DNA of 56,180 bases from Candidatus Firestoneibacteriota bacterium (lineage in GTDB: Bacteria > Oederibacteriota > D2-FULL-39-29). The DNA is taken from positions 1 through 56,180 of the forward strand of contig CAITEH010000043.1 of assembly GCA_903891415.1 (NCBI GenBank), in the 5' to 3' direction. The number at the start of each line of letters is the position of its first letter. The first letter of the stretch is position 1. Both the position numbers and the translations under genes were made by a program. The notes beneath the pieces are model-generated. The model ran no database searches, was not told the DNA's origin, and was given only the letters and a program-made list of their open reading frames with translations. Below, piece by piece: positions 1 to 7,413 of this stretch.

Positions 1-159
<159 letters not shown>

Positions 160-414
160 TGTTTATATTTTAGAGGTTTTAGCTCGTTTTAAATACAAAT
201 TTACTACACCTCAAAGTTTACTTAAACGTAACCTATTTATCTCTCAAAGAACACAAAAAAAAGAGCGCCGTGATAACGGCGCTCATTCAAAAAAACAGAA
301 ACAACGAACTCTTCAGCTCGTCATGGACTGCCTCTCGATTTTCTTGAATGAGGACCGTGCATAGTTATTATGTTAGCCACCTCTTCTTGCAAAGATTACT
401 GCTACTTAGTGGTA
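160..414 (-). other. rrn operon leader RNA, structured
   Basis: This is the stretch between the predicted start site (about 414) and the 16S gene. It contains a boxA-like antitermination signal at 241-253 (reverse complement TGTTCTTTGAGAG, close to the Bacillus boxA). Upstream of boxA is a strong intrinsic terminator (255-284). Further upstream, a 7-bp stem with one G-U pair and a GAAG loop lies at 304-321. It is enclosed by a 9-bp helix between 344-352 and 282-290, which shares three bases with the terminator stem. Another possible stem is GTTACCAC with GTGG(c)TAAC at 372-417. I did not find motifs of SRP RNA, RNase P RNA, tmRNA or a T-box. Confidence 0.5.
255..284 (-). terminator. Intrinsic terminator inside the rrn leader
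   Basis: An 8-bp perfect stem (263-270 with 277-284, GAGCGCCG/CGGCGCTC) with a 6-base loop is followed on the minus strand by eight uridines (255-262). It lies between the rrn promoter and the boxA, about 100 bases before the 16S gene. Confidence 0.75.
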
Positions 415-420
415 ACTATA

Positions 421-449
421 ATTATATACAATTTATTTGTATTTGTCAA
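421..449 (-). promoter_or_regulatory. Consensus sigma70 promoter of the rRNA operon
   Basis: On the minus strand TTGACA (444-449) and TATAAT (421-426) are separated by exactly 17 bases. Both hexamers match the consensus perfectly, as expected for an rRNA promoter. The predicted start is near 414. Confidence 0.85.
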
Positions 450-622
450 TGGGTAAACGTATTATTTTTTTATCCCATCTTTTAAAACGAGTAAAGGATT
501 ATACACAATGCCCCATAACTTGTCAAGTATTTAAGCAATTAATTTTCCTTGTTCTTTACAGGCAAAGAATACACCTTATGCCGTAAGGTTTTTATTGTGC
601 CTTGAAAATAGCAGGTTCTTTT

Positions 623-1087
623 TCAGTTTCCAAAACTCAGGAGGTTTTCCTCTAAAAAGATATCATCCGCAAGCAGTTCCAGATCAAAGTTATTTATTTC
701 TTTACTGTCCACTTCAAAAGCTCCGGAAAGAAGATATAACTCGTCAATTTCTGTTTCTTTATCCAGCGAAATATTATTATTATAGGAAACAAAGGACAGC
801 AGTACCAGAAGTACCAGGCCTGCCGCAAGCGGGACGCCAAAGAATTTCTTTGCAAGGTTCTGCGAACCCGCGAGTTTTTCTTTAACGGAAAAATAAAAAG
901 AACCGGGAATTCCCGGGCGGCTGACTTTTTGCATTCTCTCAAGGACCAGGGCCAGCGAGCGCAATTCCTCGGTACAAGCAGAACAGGTTTTCAAATGCTG
1001 TTCAAGTTCAATTTTTTCTTCCGCCGGAAGTTCGTTGTAATAATATTCTGTTATTTTTTGTTTAAAACCGCAGTCCGGTATCTTCAT
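623..1087 (-). CDS. Membrane-anchored zinc-finger anti-sigma factor
   Basis: A 154-residue protein with an N-terminal zinc-finger anti-sigma domain (His-x3-Cys-x2-Cys, HLKTCSAC, residues about 31-38) and one transmembrane helix at about residues 83-100 (GVPLAAGLVLLVLLSFVSY). The extracytoplasmic tail is about 50 residues and very acidic. Family knowledge: such proteins bind region 2/4 of their cognate ECF sigma factor and release it on signal. Its start overlaps the stop of the upstream sigma-factor gene (1084-1087, ATGA), so translation is probably coupled. No RsiW-like cleavage motif can be assigned by eye. It closes a three-gene operon with the sigma factor and a secreted repeat protein. 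Confidence 0.85.
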   Translation of the reverse strand: MKIPDCGFKQKITEYYYNELPAEEKIELEQHLKTCSACTEELRSLALVLERMQKVSRPGIPGSFYFSVKEKLAGSQNLAKKFFGVPLAAGLVLLVLLSFVSYNNNISLDKETEIDELYLLSGAFEVDSKEINNFDLELLADDIFLEENLLSFGN

Positions 1088-1749
1088 AACCTGCCATCCT
1101 TAAAATTTTTCTTCAATTTTTGTATCCCGTGGAACAACAGCGCTTTTACCGTTCCTGTTTTTATTTCCATGATCTCCGCGATATCTTTTATTTTAAAGCC
1201 CTGATAGTGCCTGAATTCAAACACCTGCCGTTCTCTTTTTGACAGTAATTCCAGGCTTTTCCAAACTTCGTTTTCAGTTTCTTTCGCGGCCAGTATCCAT
1301 TCCGGACCCTCTTTTTCGTTTACGGCCGGTGCCTTTTCCCTCTCCTGCGCGCCGGTGCCGCTTTTGTCCGTGTAGAAAAAAGAAAAAGTGTCTTTGAGCT
1401 TCTTTTTCCTTTTAAGATCAAGGCAAACATTTACCAGCAGCCGGTAATACCAGGTATAGAACCTGGATTCCCCCCTAAAACCTTTTATTTTCTTAAAGAC
1501 CCGGATAAAGGATTCCTGAACCGCATCTTTGGCCTCTTCCGTATTATGGAGCAGGCCAAAAGCTATAGAAAAAGCTCTGTCCTGATATTCTTCCACCAGA
1601 ACCCTGAACGATTGTTCGTCGCCGGATTTAAGGCCGGCAACCAGCTTAGCATCTTCCGCTTGCGGGGTAATCATAACAGGATTATAACCCGCTTTTTTTG
1701 TGAGTTCAAGGGCTAAACAAATCAATTTTTCCGGCCTTAGCAAGATCAA
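1084..1749 (-). CDS. ECF-family RNA polymerase sigma factor
   Basis: Region 2 is clear: an acidic N-terminus, then AKDAVQESFIRVFKKIKGF and the region 2.4 sequence FYTWYYRLLVNVCLDLKR. Region 4 is LELLSKRERQVFEF followed by an HTH, IKDIAEIMEIKTGTVKALL. The open frame allows a TTG start at 1749 that overlaps the stop of the upstream gene. An ATG at 1674 would give 196 residues, the more usual ECF length. Neither start has a convincing ribosome binding site, so I leave the longer frame. A low-complexity Lys/Glu-rich linker between regions 2 and 4 (about residues 120-155) is longer than usual. The partner anti-sigma gene follows with a 4-base overlap. Confidence 0.9.
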   Translation of the reverse strand: MILLRPEKLICLALELTKKAGYNPVMITPQAEDAKLVAGLKSGDEQSFRVLVEEYQDRAFSIAFGLLHNTEEAKDAVQESFIRVFKKIKGFRGESRFYTWYYRLLVNVCLDLKRKKKLKDTFSFFYTDKSGTGAQEREKAPAVNEKEGPEWILAAKETENEVWKSLELLSKRERQVFEFRHYQGFKIKDIAEIMEIKTGTVKALLFHGIQKLKKNFKDGRL

Positions 1750-2315
1750 GGGGTTTTAGCTTTTGCGGCGTTTAACCACTCTTTTCTTTTTTTTAACATT
1801 TCCCTGAATTTTTCCGGATATTTTTCTTTCAGCGTTTTAAGCCTGGCTTTAATATTTTTCTTTAGTTCCAGCCATTTATCAGGATCATTATTTTTTAAAT
1901 TTTTCAGCCGTTCCCGCATCCTTTTTATGAATCTTGCGAACTCCTCCGGATCATCCTTCCGGAGTTTTTTGAGCCGCTCAAGACGCTTTTCCAGGACTTC
2001 GTTGAACTTCACCGGATCATTCTGCTGCAGCTCCTTAAGCGCTTCGCGCCTGCGCTCCTTAAGCCGGTTAAACCTTTCCGGGTCATTTACTTTAAGAGCT
2101 TCAAGTTTTTCTCTCAGTTTTTTCATAAGTTCAGCAAATTTCTCGGGATTTTTCTCCTTAAGTTCTTTGAGCTTTTCCCTGTCAAATCCCGGTATTCCGC
2201 TGCCTGCTTTGCCTTTTTCCTTGTTATCCGCGCTATTATCAGAGGAAAGTACAAAGGAAACGGCAATAAAGCCGATTAATACTGCTTTTAGGGATATTTT
2301 AATAAGGTTTTTCAT
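1746..2315 (-). CDS. Secreted protein with six exact 22-residue amphipathic repeats
   Basis: Starting at the ATG at 2315, which has GGAGAA six bases upstream, gives 189 residues. An in-frame start at 2381 has no such site and would bury the signal peptide. Residues 1-25 form a signal peptide (MKNLIKISLKAVLIGFIAVS). Residues 45-180 are a highly charged helical region. Six units carry an (N/D)DPEKF-like motif whose prolines fall at residues 57, 79, 101, 123, 145 and 167, an exact 22-residue period. Each unit continues with a pattern like LxKKxRERLxxLK. I do not recognise a family. The geometry resembles proline-punctuated 22-mer amphipathic helices of exchangeable apolipoproteins, but no homology is claimed. 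It is first in an operon with an ECF sigma factor and anti-sigma factor, so it may be the sensor or the main output of that system. Confidence 0.8.
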   Translation of the reverse strand: MKNLIKISLKAVLIGFIAVSFVLSSDNSADNKEKGKAGSGIPGFDREKLKELKEKNPEKFAELMKKLREKLEALKVNDPERFNRLKERRREALKELQQNDPVKFNEVLEKRLERLKKLRKDDPEEFARFIKRMRERLKNLKNNDPDKWLELKKNIKARLKTLKEKYPEKFREMLKKRKEWLNAAKAKTP

Positions 2316-2364
2316 GTTTTCTCCGGCAGCCACTTGCATATCCTTATATTGCTTTACTGTATTT

Positions 2365-2389
2365 GACGCGGAACTGCGCAAAAAAGTTT
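2365..2389 (-). promoter_or_regulatory. Possible ECF-type promoter of the repeat-protein/sigma operon
   Basis: On the minus strand AAAC(T)n at 2386-2389 precedes CGTCAAA, with CGTC at 2365-2368. This resembles ECF promoters of the GGAAC...CGTC type with about 17 bases between the elements. It would give a leader of about 45 bases before the ATG at 2315. The -35 element is imperfect (AAAC rather than GGAAC). Confidence 0.35.
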
Positions 2390-2418
2390 ATGCCAGCCGG
2401 CAGGCCCTGTTCTTTAAT

Positions 2419-2447
2419 TTGAATTTTGTTAGATTTTCTGATATGAT
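2419..2447 (+). promoter_or_regulatory. Sigma70 promoter of the ATP synthase operon
   Basis: TTGAAT (2419-2424) and TATGAT (2442-2447) are separated by 17 bases. The atpZ ATG at 2456 begins eight bases after the -10, so the transcript would be nearly leaderless. Confidence 0.65.
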
Positions 2448-2455
2448 ATGCTTTA

Positions 2456-2659
2456 ATGAGTGATTTTAATTGGAGTAAGCTGGGATTTGCGTCCGGGATG
2501 GGCTTTACCATTGTTTTGTCAACACTTGCCGGCCTGGCCGGCGGGTATTTTCTGGATAAATACCTTGATACTTCACCGCTTTTTACGCTTGTTTTATTTG
2601 TGATCGGAACTATTGCGGGGTTCTACTATATTATCAAGGAAGCTAAAAAGCTTAAATAG
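2456..2659 (+). CDS. atpZ: AtpZ/AtpI-family membrane protein of the ATP synthase operon
   Basis: A 67-residue protein with two transmembrane helices (about residues 11-32 and 41-60) and the glycine-rich GLAGGYFLDKYL motif of the AtpZ / F0F1-ATPase 'subunit 1' family. The family is associated with assembly or with Mg2+/Ca2+ transport next to F-type ATP synthases. It is the first gene of the operon and, given the promoter position, is probably translated from a leaderless mRNA. Assignment rests on the motif, size and position. Confidence 0.8.
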   Translation: MSDFNWSKLGFASGMGFTIVLSTLAGLAGGYFLDKYLDTSPLFTLVLFVIGTIAGFYYIIKEAKKLK

Positions 2660-2697
2660 CGGGCTTAGACCAAAAGCCTGAAAAACGGGAACACTAA

Positions 2698-3009
2698 ATG
2701 ACTAATGATATTTTGCAGGCCGTGGCAGGAGCGATAACCGGATTTTTAACCGGTATGGCAAACGCATTCCTTAGAAAGACACTGGCAAAAACCCTGCTTA
2801 AGACCGAAAAGAAAATTGCGGTCACCTTTGTTTCGCTTTTTTCGCTTATCAGGCTGGCCGTTATAGCTTTTATTTTTTACGCTTTTCTTTTGTACACCAC
2901 CAAAATATTCGCTATCGGAGCAGTTGCAGGGCTGGTAATTAATTCAATCTTCACCACTTTTTATTACGTTGCAAAGAAAAAAGAAATAAAAAAACAAGAA
3001 AAGGCGTAA
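2698..3009 (+). CDS. atpI: AtpI-like small membrane protein
   Basis: A 103-residue protein with hydrophobic segments around residues 8-24, 40-65 and 70-92 and a lysine-rich C-terminus. Its size, topology and position between atpZ and atpB match the poorly conserved ATP synthase protein I, which is thought to help assemble the c ring. Sequence similarity alone would not settle this. It ends one base before the atpB start codon. Confidence 0.6.
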   Translation: MTNDILQAVAGAITGFLTGMANAFLRKTLAKTLLKTEKKIAVTFVSLFSLIRLAVIAFIFYAFLLYTTKIFAIGAVAGLVINSIFTTFYYVAKKKEIKKQEKA

Positions 3010-3010
3010 G

Positions 3011-3751
3011 ATGGCCGCGGAAGCAGAAGGCTTAAAAGAAATAATTTTCATACAGCTGCCGGGTATCCCGGAAGCGGTCACCATGTCCTGGATCGCCATG
3101 GGAATAATTATTGTTACCGGCTTTTTGGGTTCTTTTTCCATAAAAAGAGCCCCGCGGGGCATTCAGAACATGGTCGAATTTGGTATTGACTGGGTTACGG
3201 AGAAAACCCGGGAGTTTATGGGTGAAAACGGCCCAAGATTTCTTCCGCTCTTTTTGACCCTGTTCTTATTTATTTTTGTTTCAAATTTACTGGGTTTGAT
3301 CCCCGGTTTTAAATCTCCGACCAGCAACATCAGCGTAAACCTGGCGCTGGCCCTGATAGTATTCTTTTCCACGCATTATTTTGGTATAAAGGAAAAAGGA
3401 GTCCTGGGCTACTTTAAGCATTTTATGGGGCCGCCCTACTGGCTGGCGCCCCTGTTCTTTGTAATACACACTATAGGTGAGCTGGTAAGGCCGGTATCTC
3501 TTACCCTGAGGCTTTTTTTCAATATACTGGCGAAAGAGGTCTTGCTCACCCTGCTGGCAACTTTATTCTTTGTCTTCCTGATGCTGGAAATGCCGAAAGT
3601 AATTCAGGCCTTATTACTGGCCGGGGATTTTCTGCTCCGCCCGGCGATAATTCTGCTGGGCGCGCTGGTAAGTTTTATTCAGGCGCTTGTATTCACGGTC
3701 TTATCCATGATCTATATTGGCAGCGCGATAACGCACGAAGAAGAACACTAA
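3011..3751 (+). CDS. atpB: F-type ATP synthase subunit a
   Basis: A 246-residue polytopic membrane protein forming the stator half-channels next to the c ring. The essential arginine is Arg167 in the segment ELVRPVSLTLRLFFNILA. The first half has the family sequence FVSNLLGLIPGFKSPTSNISVNL, used to recognise subunit a. The sequence after the arginine (NILAKEVL) differs from the common NMxAGE form. The stop of atpI and this start are one base apart. A tract of heptameric repeats and a hairpin follow before atpE. Confidence 0.96.
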   Translation: MAAEAEGLKEIIFIQLPGIPEAVTMSWIAMGIIIVTGFLGSFSIKRAPRGIQNMVEFGIDWVTEKTREFMGENGPRFLPLFLTLFLFIFVSNLLGLIPGFKSPTSNISVNLALALIVFFSTHYFGIKEKGVLGYFKHFMGPPYWLAPLFFVIHTIGELVRPVSLTLRLFFNILAKEVLLTLLATLFFVFLMLEMPKVIQALLLAGDFLLRPAIILLGALVSFIQALVFTVLSMIYIGSAITHEEEH

Positions 3752-3758
3752 TTTAATA

Positions 3759-3836
3759 AGTACAAAGTACAAAGTGCAAATTACGAATTACGAATTACAA
3801 ATGACGATATAAGGTAAGCGGATAGAAGCTTCCGCT
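3759..3836 (+). repeat. Heptameric repeat tract (7 units) plus hairpin
   Basis: Seven 7-bp units in register from 3759 to 3807 (AGTACAA, AGTACAA, AGTGCAA, ATTACGA, ATTACGA, ATTACAA, ATGACGA) are followed by TATAAGG and a 6-bp hairpin AGCGGA/TCCGCT (3817-3836). It lies between atpB and atpE, starting eight bases after the atpB stop. Related tracts occur at 12922, 13349, 13443, 44320, 44423 and 54090. Confidence 0.85.
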
Positions 3837-3907
3837 GAAATTAGATAGTAAAAATGAATATATTTGTAGTTAATTTCACGGGCTATCGGCCCAAATGGAG
3901 GAAGTAT

Positions 3908-4282
3908 ATGGGAATTCTTGAAGTATCGGTTCTTATCGCAGGTATCGCCATGGCCGCGGGGTCTTTAATGACCGGACTGGCGCAGGGGCTTTCTGTAGCC
4001 AAAGCAATGGAAGGCATCTCCAGGCAGCCGGAAGCCGCAGGCAAGATACAGGGCGCGCTTATCATCGGCCTTGCCTTTATCGAATCGATCGCTATTTACG
4101 TGCTGGCCATCGCGATCATTATACTCTTCGCGAACCCGTTCACGACTCCCACGATGAATGAACAGAAGGCAAAATCCGAGGTTGCGGTCCTTAAACTTGA
4201 AATGGAGAAAATTTCCCTTGAAAAAGAACTTGCGACCCTGAAGGCCGGCGTGGAAAAACCGGCTGTAAAGAAAACAAAATAA
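3908..4282 (+). CDS. atpE: F-type ATP synthase subunit c with C-terminal extension
   Basis: The start at 3908 is chosen because GGAGG lies at 3897-3901; an ATG at 3854 lacks such a site. The hairpin of two transmembrane helices carries the loop RQPEA (residues 39-43). The ion-binding carboxylate is Glu59 in FIESIAIY. Gln26, Glu59, Ser60 and Tyr64 stand at exactly the spacing of Gln32, Glu65, Ser66 and Tyr70 of the Ilyobacter tartaricus Na+ c subunit, although Thr67 is replaced by Ile61. After the usual end (NPFTT, residue 80) there is a charged, probably helical tail of about 44 residues, which is unusual for subunit c. Confidence 0.93.
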   Translation: MGILEVSVLIAGIAMAAGSLMTGLAQGLSVAKAMEGISRQPEAAGKIQGALIIGLAFIESIAIYVLAIAIIILFANPFTTPTMNEQKAKSEVAVLKLEMEKISLEKELATLKAGVEKPAVKKTK

Positions 4283-4315
4283 TTAATTAACTACTAACTT
4301 TTACAAGGCAGACAG

Positions 4316-4807
4316 ATGATAAATCTTAATGTTGATCTCGGAATACTTGCCATACAGGTGATAACCTTTCTTCTGGGGATGATCCTTATCTGGCAGGTAT
4401 TTTTAAAGAAATTTTCAAAAAAACTTGCGGAGCGTTCTGATTATATTAAAAACACGCTTGAAAGCGTGGCCCGGCAGAAAATTGAAGTAGAAGCCCTTAA
4501 GGCGGATTTTCAGAAACAACTGGAAACTATTGATAAAAGATACCAGGAAAAGATACGCGAAGCCACAAAAGAAGCCATGGATATCAAGAATGACATAGTT
4601 TTGCAGGCCCGGGAAGAGTCAAAATCACTGCTTGAAAAGACCGGTGAGAAACTGGAAATTGAAAAAGAAAAAATGCTCAAGGAAATGCGCATCGAGGTCA
4701 CAAACCTGGCTTTAGCAATAGCAGAAAAGGTGTTAAAAGAAAATATAGATAAAAACCGCCAGGAAAAGATAGTTGAGGAACTCTTAAAGGAGTTTGAAAA
4801 GAAATAA
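4316..4807 (+). CDS. atpF: F-type ATP synthase subunit b
   Basis: A 163-residue peripheral-stalk protein. One N-terminal membrane helix (about residues 7-27, LGILAIQVITFLLGMILIW) precedes a long charged coiled coil running to the C-terminus, the standard subunit b layout. It lies between atpE and atpH as in most F-type operons. Its stop codon TAA shares one base with the atpH ATG (4807), indicating coupled translation. Confidence 0.93.
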   Translation: MINLNVDLGILAIQVITFLLGMILIWQVFLKKFSKKLAERSDYIKNTLESVARQKIEVEALKADFQKQLETIDKRYQEKIREATKEAMDIKNDIVLQAREESKSLLEKTGEKLEIEKEKMLKEMRIEVTNLALAIAEKVLKENIDKNRQEKIVEELLKEFEKK

Positions 4808-5337
4808 TGCTTGTTAAAACTATCGGCAAAAAATATGCTTCCGCGCTTTTTGACGTGGCGGAAGGCCTGAAGAAGACCGGCGAAATAAAAAAAACCCTGA
4901 CGGCCTTCATTTCCTGCATGAATGAAGAAGCCTATGCTGCTTTTAAGAACCCGAAGCGCTCCCTCGAAGCCAAACAGGAGGATCTGAGGGAACGGTTTAA
5001 CAGCAAGCTTCCGCCGGAGCTTATTAATTTTTTCTGCCTGCTCATAGAAAAAAAACGGTTTGAGTTCTTACCGGAGATAGGCCGGGAATTCAATATTCTT
5101 TACGATGAAAATAACGGTTTCAGACAGGCAAGGATAATAAGCGCTTTTGCCGTAACCAAAGAACAGCAGGAAAAAGTCAGGAACACACTGGAAAAGAGAT
5201 ATAAAAGCAAATTCCTGGTTGAATATTGCACGGATGCTTCTTTGATAGGCGGTATGATAATTAATATCGGCAATGAAATGATAGACGGAAGTCTAAAAAA
5301 CCAGCTTGCAAAAATAAGAACAAAGCTGTTAAGCTGA
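4807..5337 (+). CDS. atpH: F-type ATP synthase subunit delta
   Basis: A 176-residue OSCP/delta subunit that joins the F1 head to the b stalk. Family features are the N-terminal YASALFDVAE segment, FFCLLIEKKRFEFLPEI in the middle and IGGMIINIGNEMIDGSLKNQLAKI near the C-terminus, which corresponds to the GG-hhhxhGxxxhDxSh motif of delta subunits. It follows atpF with a one-base overlap and precedes atpA by 15 bases. Confidence 0.94.
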   Translation: MLVKTIGKKYASALFDVAEGLKKTGEIKKTLTAFISCMNEEAYAAFKNPKRSLEAKQEDLRERFNSKLPPELINFFCLLIEKKRFEFLPEIGREFNILYDENNGFRQARIISAFAVTKEQQEKVRNTLEKRYKSKFLVEYCTDASLIGGMIINIGNEMIDGSLKNQLAKIRTKLLS

Positions 5338-5352
5338 GAAAAAGGGGTCTTT

Positions 5353-6897
5353 ATGGCAAAAGATATTAAAACAAATCCGGAAGAAATAGCGTCCATACTA
5401 AAAGGCCTGATAGCCGATTTTGAGAGCAAGCTGGACCGCAAAAATACCGGGGTGGTCCTCCAGGTAGGCGACGGCATCTCCCGGGTTTACGGGCTCGACG
5501 AAGTCAGGTACTTTGAGCTTGTTGAATTCAGCGGCGAAATATTCGGGATCGCGTTAAATCTTGAACGGGATAATGTCGGAGTTGTTATTCTGGGCGATGA
5601 TAAGATGATAAAAGAAGGAGATATAGTAAAGTGCACGGGCCGGGTAGTGGAAGTCCCGACAGGCAGGGAACTCTGCGGAAGAGTCATAGACGCGCTGGGT
5701 AATCCTCTGGACGGAAAAGGCCCGATCCCCTCAAAAAAATCAAGGCCCATTGAAATGCGCGCGCCCTCAGTTATTGAAAGAGCCCCGGTCAAAAATCCCC
5801 TGCAAACCGGAATTAAGGCCATAGACTCCATGATACCTATAGGCCGCGGGCAGCGCGAGCTTATAATCGGAGACCGGCAGACCGGCAAGACAGCAATTGC
5901 TATTGACGCAATAATAAACCAGAAAAACAGCGACGTTATCTGTATTTATGTCGCCATCGGCCAGAAAAAATCAACGGTCGCCCAGGTAGTCGATGTGCTT
6001 GAAAAGAACGGGGCCATGGAACATACCATTGTTATTTCCGCGACCGCTTCGGACCCTGCTTCGCTTCAATATATAGCCCCTTATGCCGGCTGTTCTATCG
6101 GCGAGGAATTCAGAGATGCCGGAAAACACGCCCTGATAATATATGATGATCTTTCAAAACATGCTGTTGCGTACAGGGAAATATCTCTTTTGCTCCGCAG
6201 GCCGCCCGGCAGAGAGGCCTACCCCGGGGATATTTTTTATCTCCATTCCCGCCTGCTTGAAAGAGCGGCAAAATTGAACGAACAAAAAGGCGGAGGGACT
6301 TTAACAGCGCTCCCGATCATTGAAACCCAGGCAGGCGACATTTCCGCTTATATACCTACAAATGTTATCTCTATAACCGACGGCCAGATCTACCTTGAAG
6401 GGAACCTTTTCTACTCGGGTATCCGGCCGGCCATTAACGCGGGCCTTTCGGTTTCCCGTGTCGGCGGTTCGGCCCAGACCAAAGCCATGAAGAAGGTCGC
6501 CGGAGGGCTCCGGAATACTTTGAGCCAGTATTGGGAACTGGTTAACTTCGCGCAATTCGGTGCGGAGCTGGACAAAGCCACCCAGTCCCAGCTTTTCCGC
6601 GGGCAGCGCCTTGTGGAAATACTTAAGCAGAACCAGTACGCGCCCGTGGCCATGGAACGGCAGGTTATGATACTTTTTGCGGTTACCAGAGGCCTTTTGG
6701 ATGACCTGCCCGTTGAAAAGATCAAGAATTTTGAGGCCGGGTTCTATAAATTTGCCGATGAAAATTATCACAAACTGGTCGCCGGAATAAAGACTTCTTT
6801 AGACCTTGACGCCGGCGCGGAAGAGGCCCTGAACAAAGCTATAATTCAGTATAAACAAATATTTATTGCCAGCGAAAACGGTGCTCCGGAGGACTAA
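5353..6897 (+). CDS. atpA: F-type ATP synthase subunit alpha
   Basis: A 514-residue alpha subunit. The Walker A motif is GDRQTGKT (about residues 170-177), and the alpha-specific features [12 protein letters not shown] and [15 protein letters not shown] are present; the catalytic beta subunit would read GGAGVGKT. Full length for the family. GGGG lies about eight bases before the ATG. The gene is normally followed by atpG, atpD and atpC, but here the next gene starts directly after the stop codon and encodes a cyclic-nucleotide-binding protein. The F1 genes gamma, beta and epsilon are therefore elsewhere in the genome. Confidence 0.97.
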   Translation: MAKDIKTNPEEIASILKGLIADFESKLDRKNTGVVLQVGDGISRVYGLDEVRYFELVEFSGEIFGIALNLERDNVGVVILGDDKMIKEGDIVKCTGRVVEVPTGRELCGRVIDALGNPLDGKGPIPSKKSRPIEMRAPSVIERAPVKNPLQTGIKAIDSMIPIGRGQRELIIGDRQTGKTAIAIDAIINQKNSDVICIYVAIGQKKSTVAQVVDVLEKNGAMEHTIVISATASDPASLQYIAPYAGCSIGEEFRDAGKHALIIYDDLSKHAVAYREISLLLRRPPGREAYPGDIFYLHSRLLERAAKLNEQKGGGTLTALPIIETQAGDISAYIPTNVISITDGQIYLEGNLFYSGIRPAINAGLSVSRVGGSAQTKAMKKVAGGLRNTLSQYWELVNFAQFGAELDKATQSQLFRGQRLVEILKQNQYAPVAMERQVMILFAVTRGLLDDLPVEKIKNFEAGFYKFADENYHKLVAGIKTSLDLDAGAEEALNKAIIQYKQIFIASENGAPED

Positions 6898-7413
6898 ATG
6901 CCAAAAATATTTGAACGCATAAAAAATATACTGGTCGGAGAGAAAACAGAAATTGTTAAGATCCTCGAAAAGGTACCGATCTTTGAGGGTTTGAATCTGC
7001 TTGAACTTAAAAAGATCGAGATAATAACTCACGAGCGGGATTATATGGATAAAGAAGTTATTTTCCATGAAAAAGAACCCGGCGCCGGCATGTATATAAT
7101 TAAATCCGGAAGCATTAAACTTTCAAAAAAAGCCGACAATAAAGAGATCTTCCTTATGTCCCTGACGGCCGGGGATTTTTTCGGGGAAATCGCGCTGCTG
7201 GATGAATCTCCAAGATCGGCAACAGCGGCTTCCGAGGGCAGGACCAAGCTGCTCGGTTTCTACCGGCCGGACTTTCTTGATCTGCTAAAACGCGAACCAA
7301 AACTGGGTTCCAAGGTGCTGCTCAAACTCGCGCAGATGATCGCCACCAGATTAAGAAATACCACCGACTCCAGGATCAAGGGAACTCCTGATGGAAACGA
7401 AGCAAAATATTAA
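6898..7413 (+). CDS. Cyclic-nucleotide-binding (Crp-fold) domain protein
   Basis: A 171-residue protein with a single cNMP-binding domain at about residues 20-140. The phosphate-binding cassette is FGEIALLDESPRSATA, close to the cAMP/cGMP-binding signature FGE-(A/L)-x6-R-(T/S)-A. There is no C-terminal helix-turn-helix, so it is probably not a DNA-binding Crp/FNR regulator. It starts immediately after the atpA stop and overlaps the next gene by 23 bases, so it appears cotranscribed with ATP synthase. Which ligand it binds, and whether it modulates a partner, cannot be read from the sequence. Confidence 0.85.
   Translation: MPKIFERIKNILVGEKTEIVKILEKVPIFEGLNLLELKKIEIITHERDYMDKEVIFHEKEPGAGMYIIKSGSIKLSKKADNKEIFLMSLTAGDFFGEIALLDESPRSATAASEGRTKLLGFYRPDFLDLLKREPKLGSKVLLKLAQMIATRLRNTTDSRIKGTPDGNEAKY

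Noticed and set aside
255-414. rrn leader RNA considered as 4.5S RNA, 6S RNA, tmRNA or a T-box
   Set aside because: None of the conserved sequence motifs of these RNAs could be found; only generic stem-loops and a terminator are visible.
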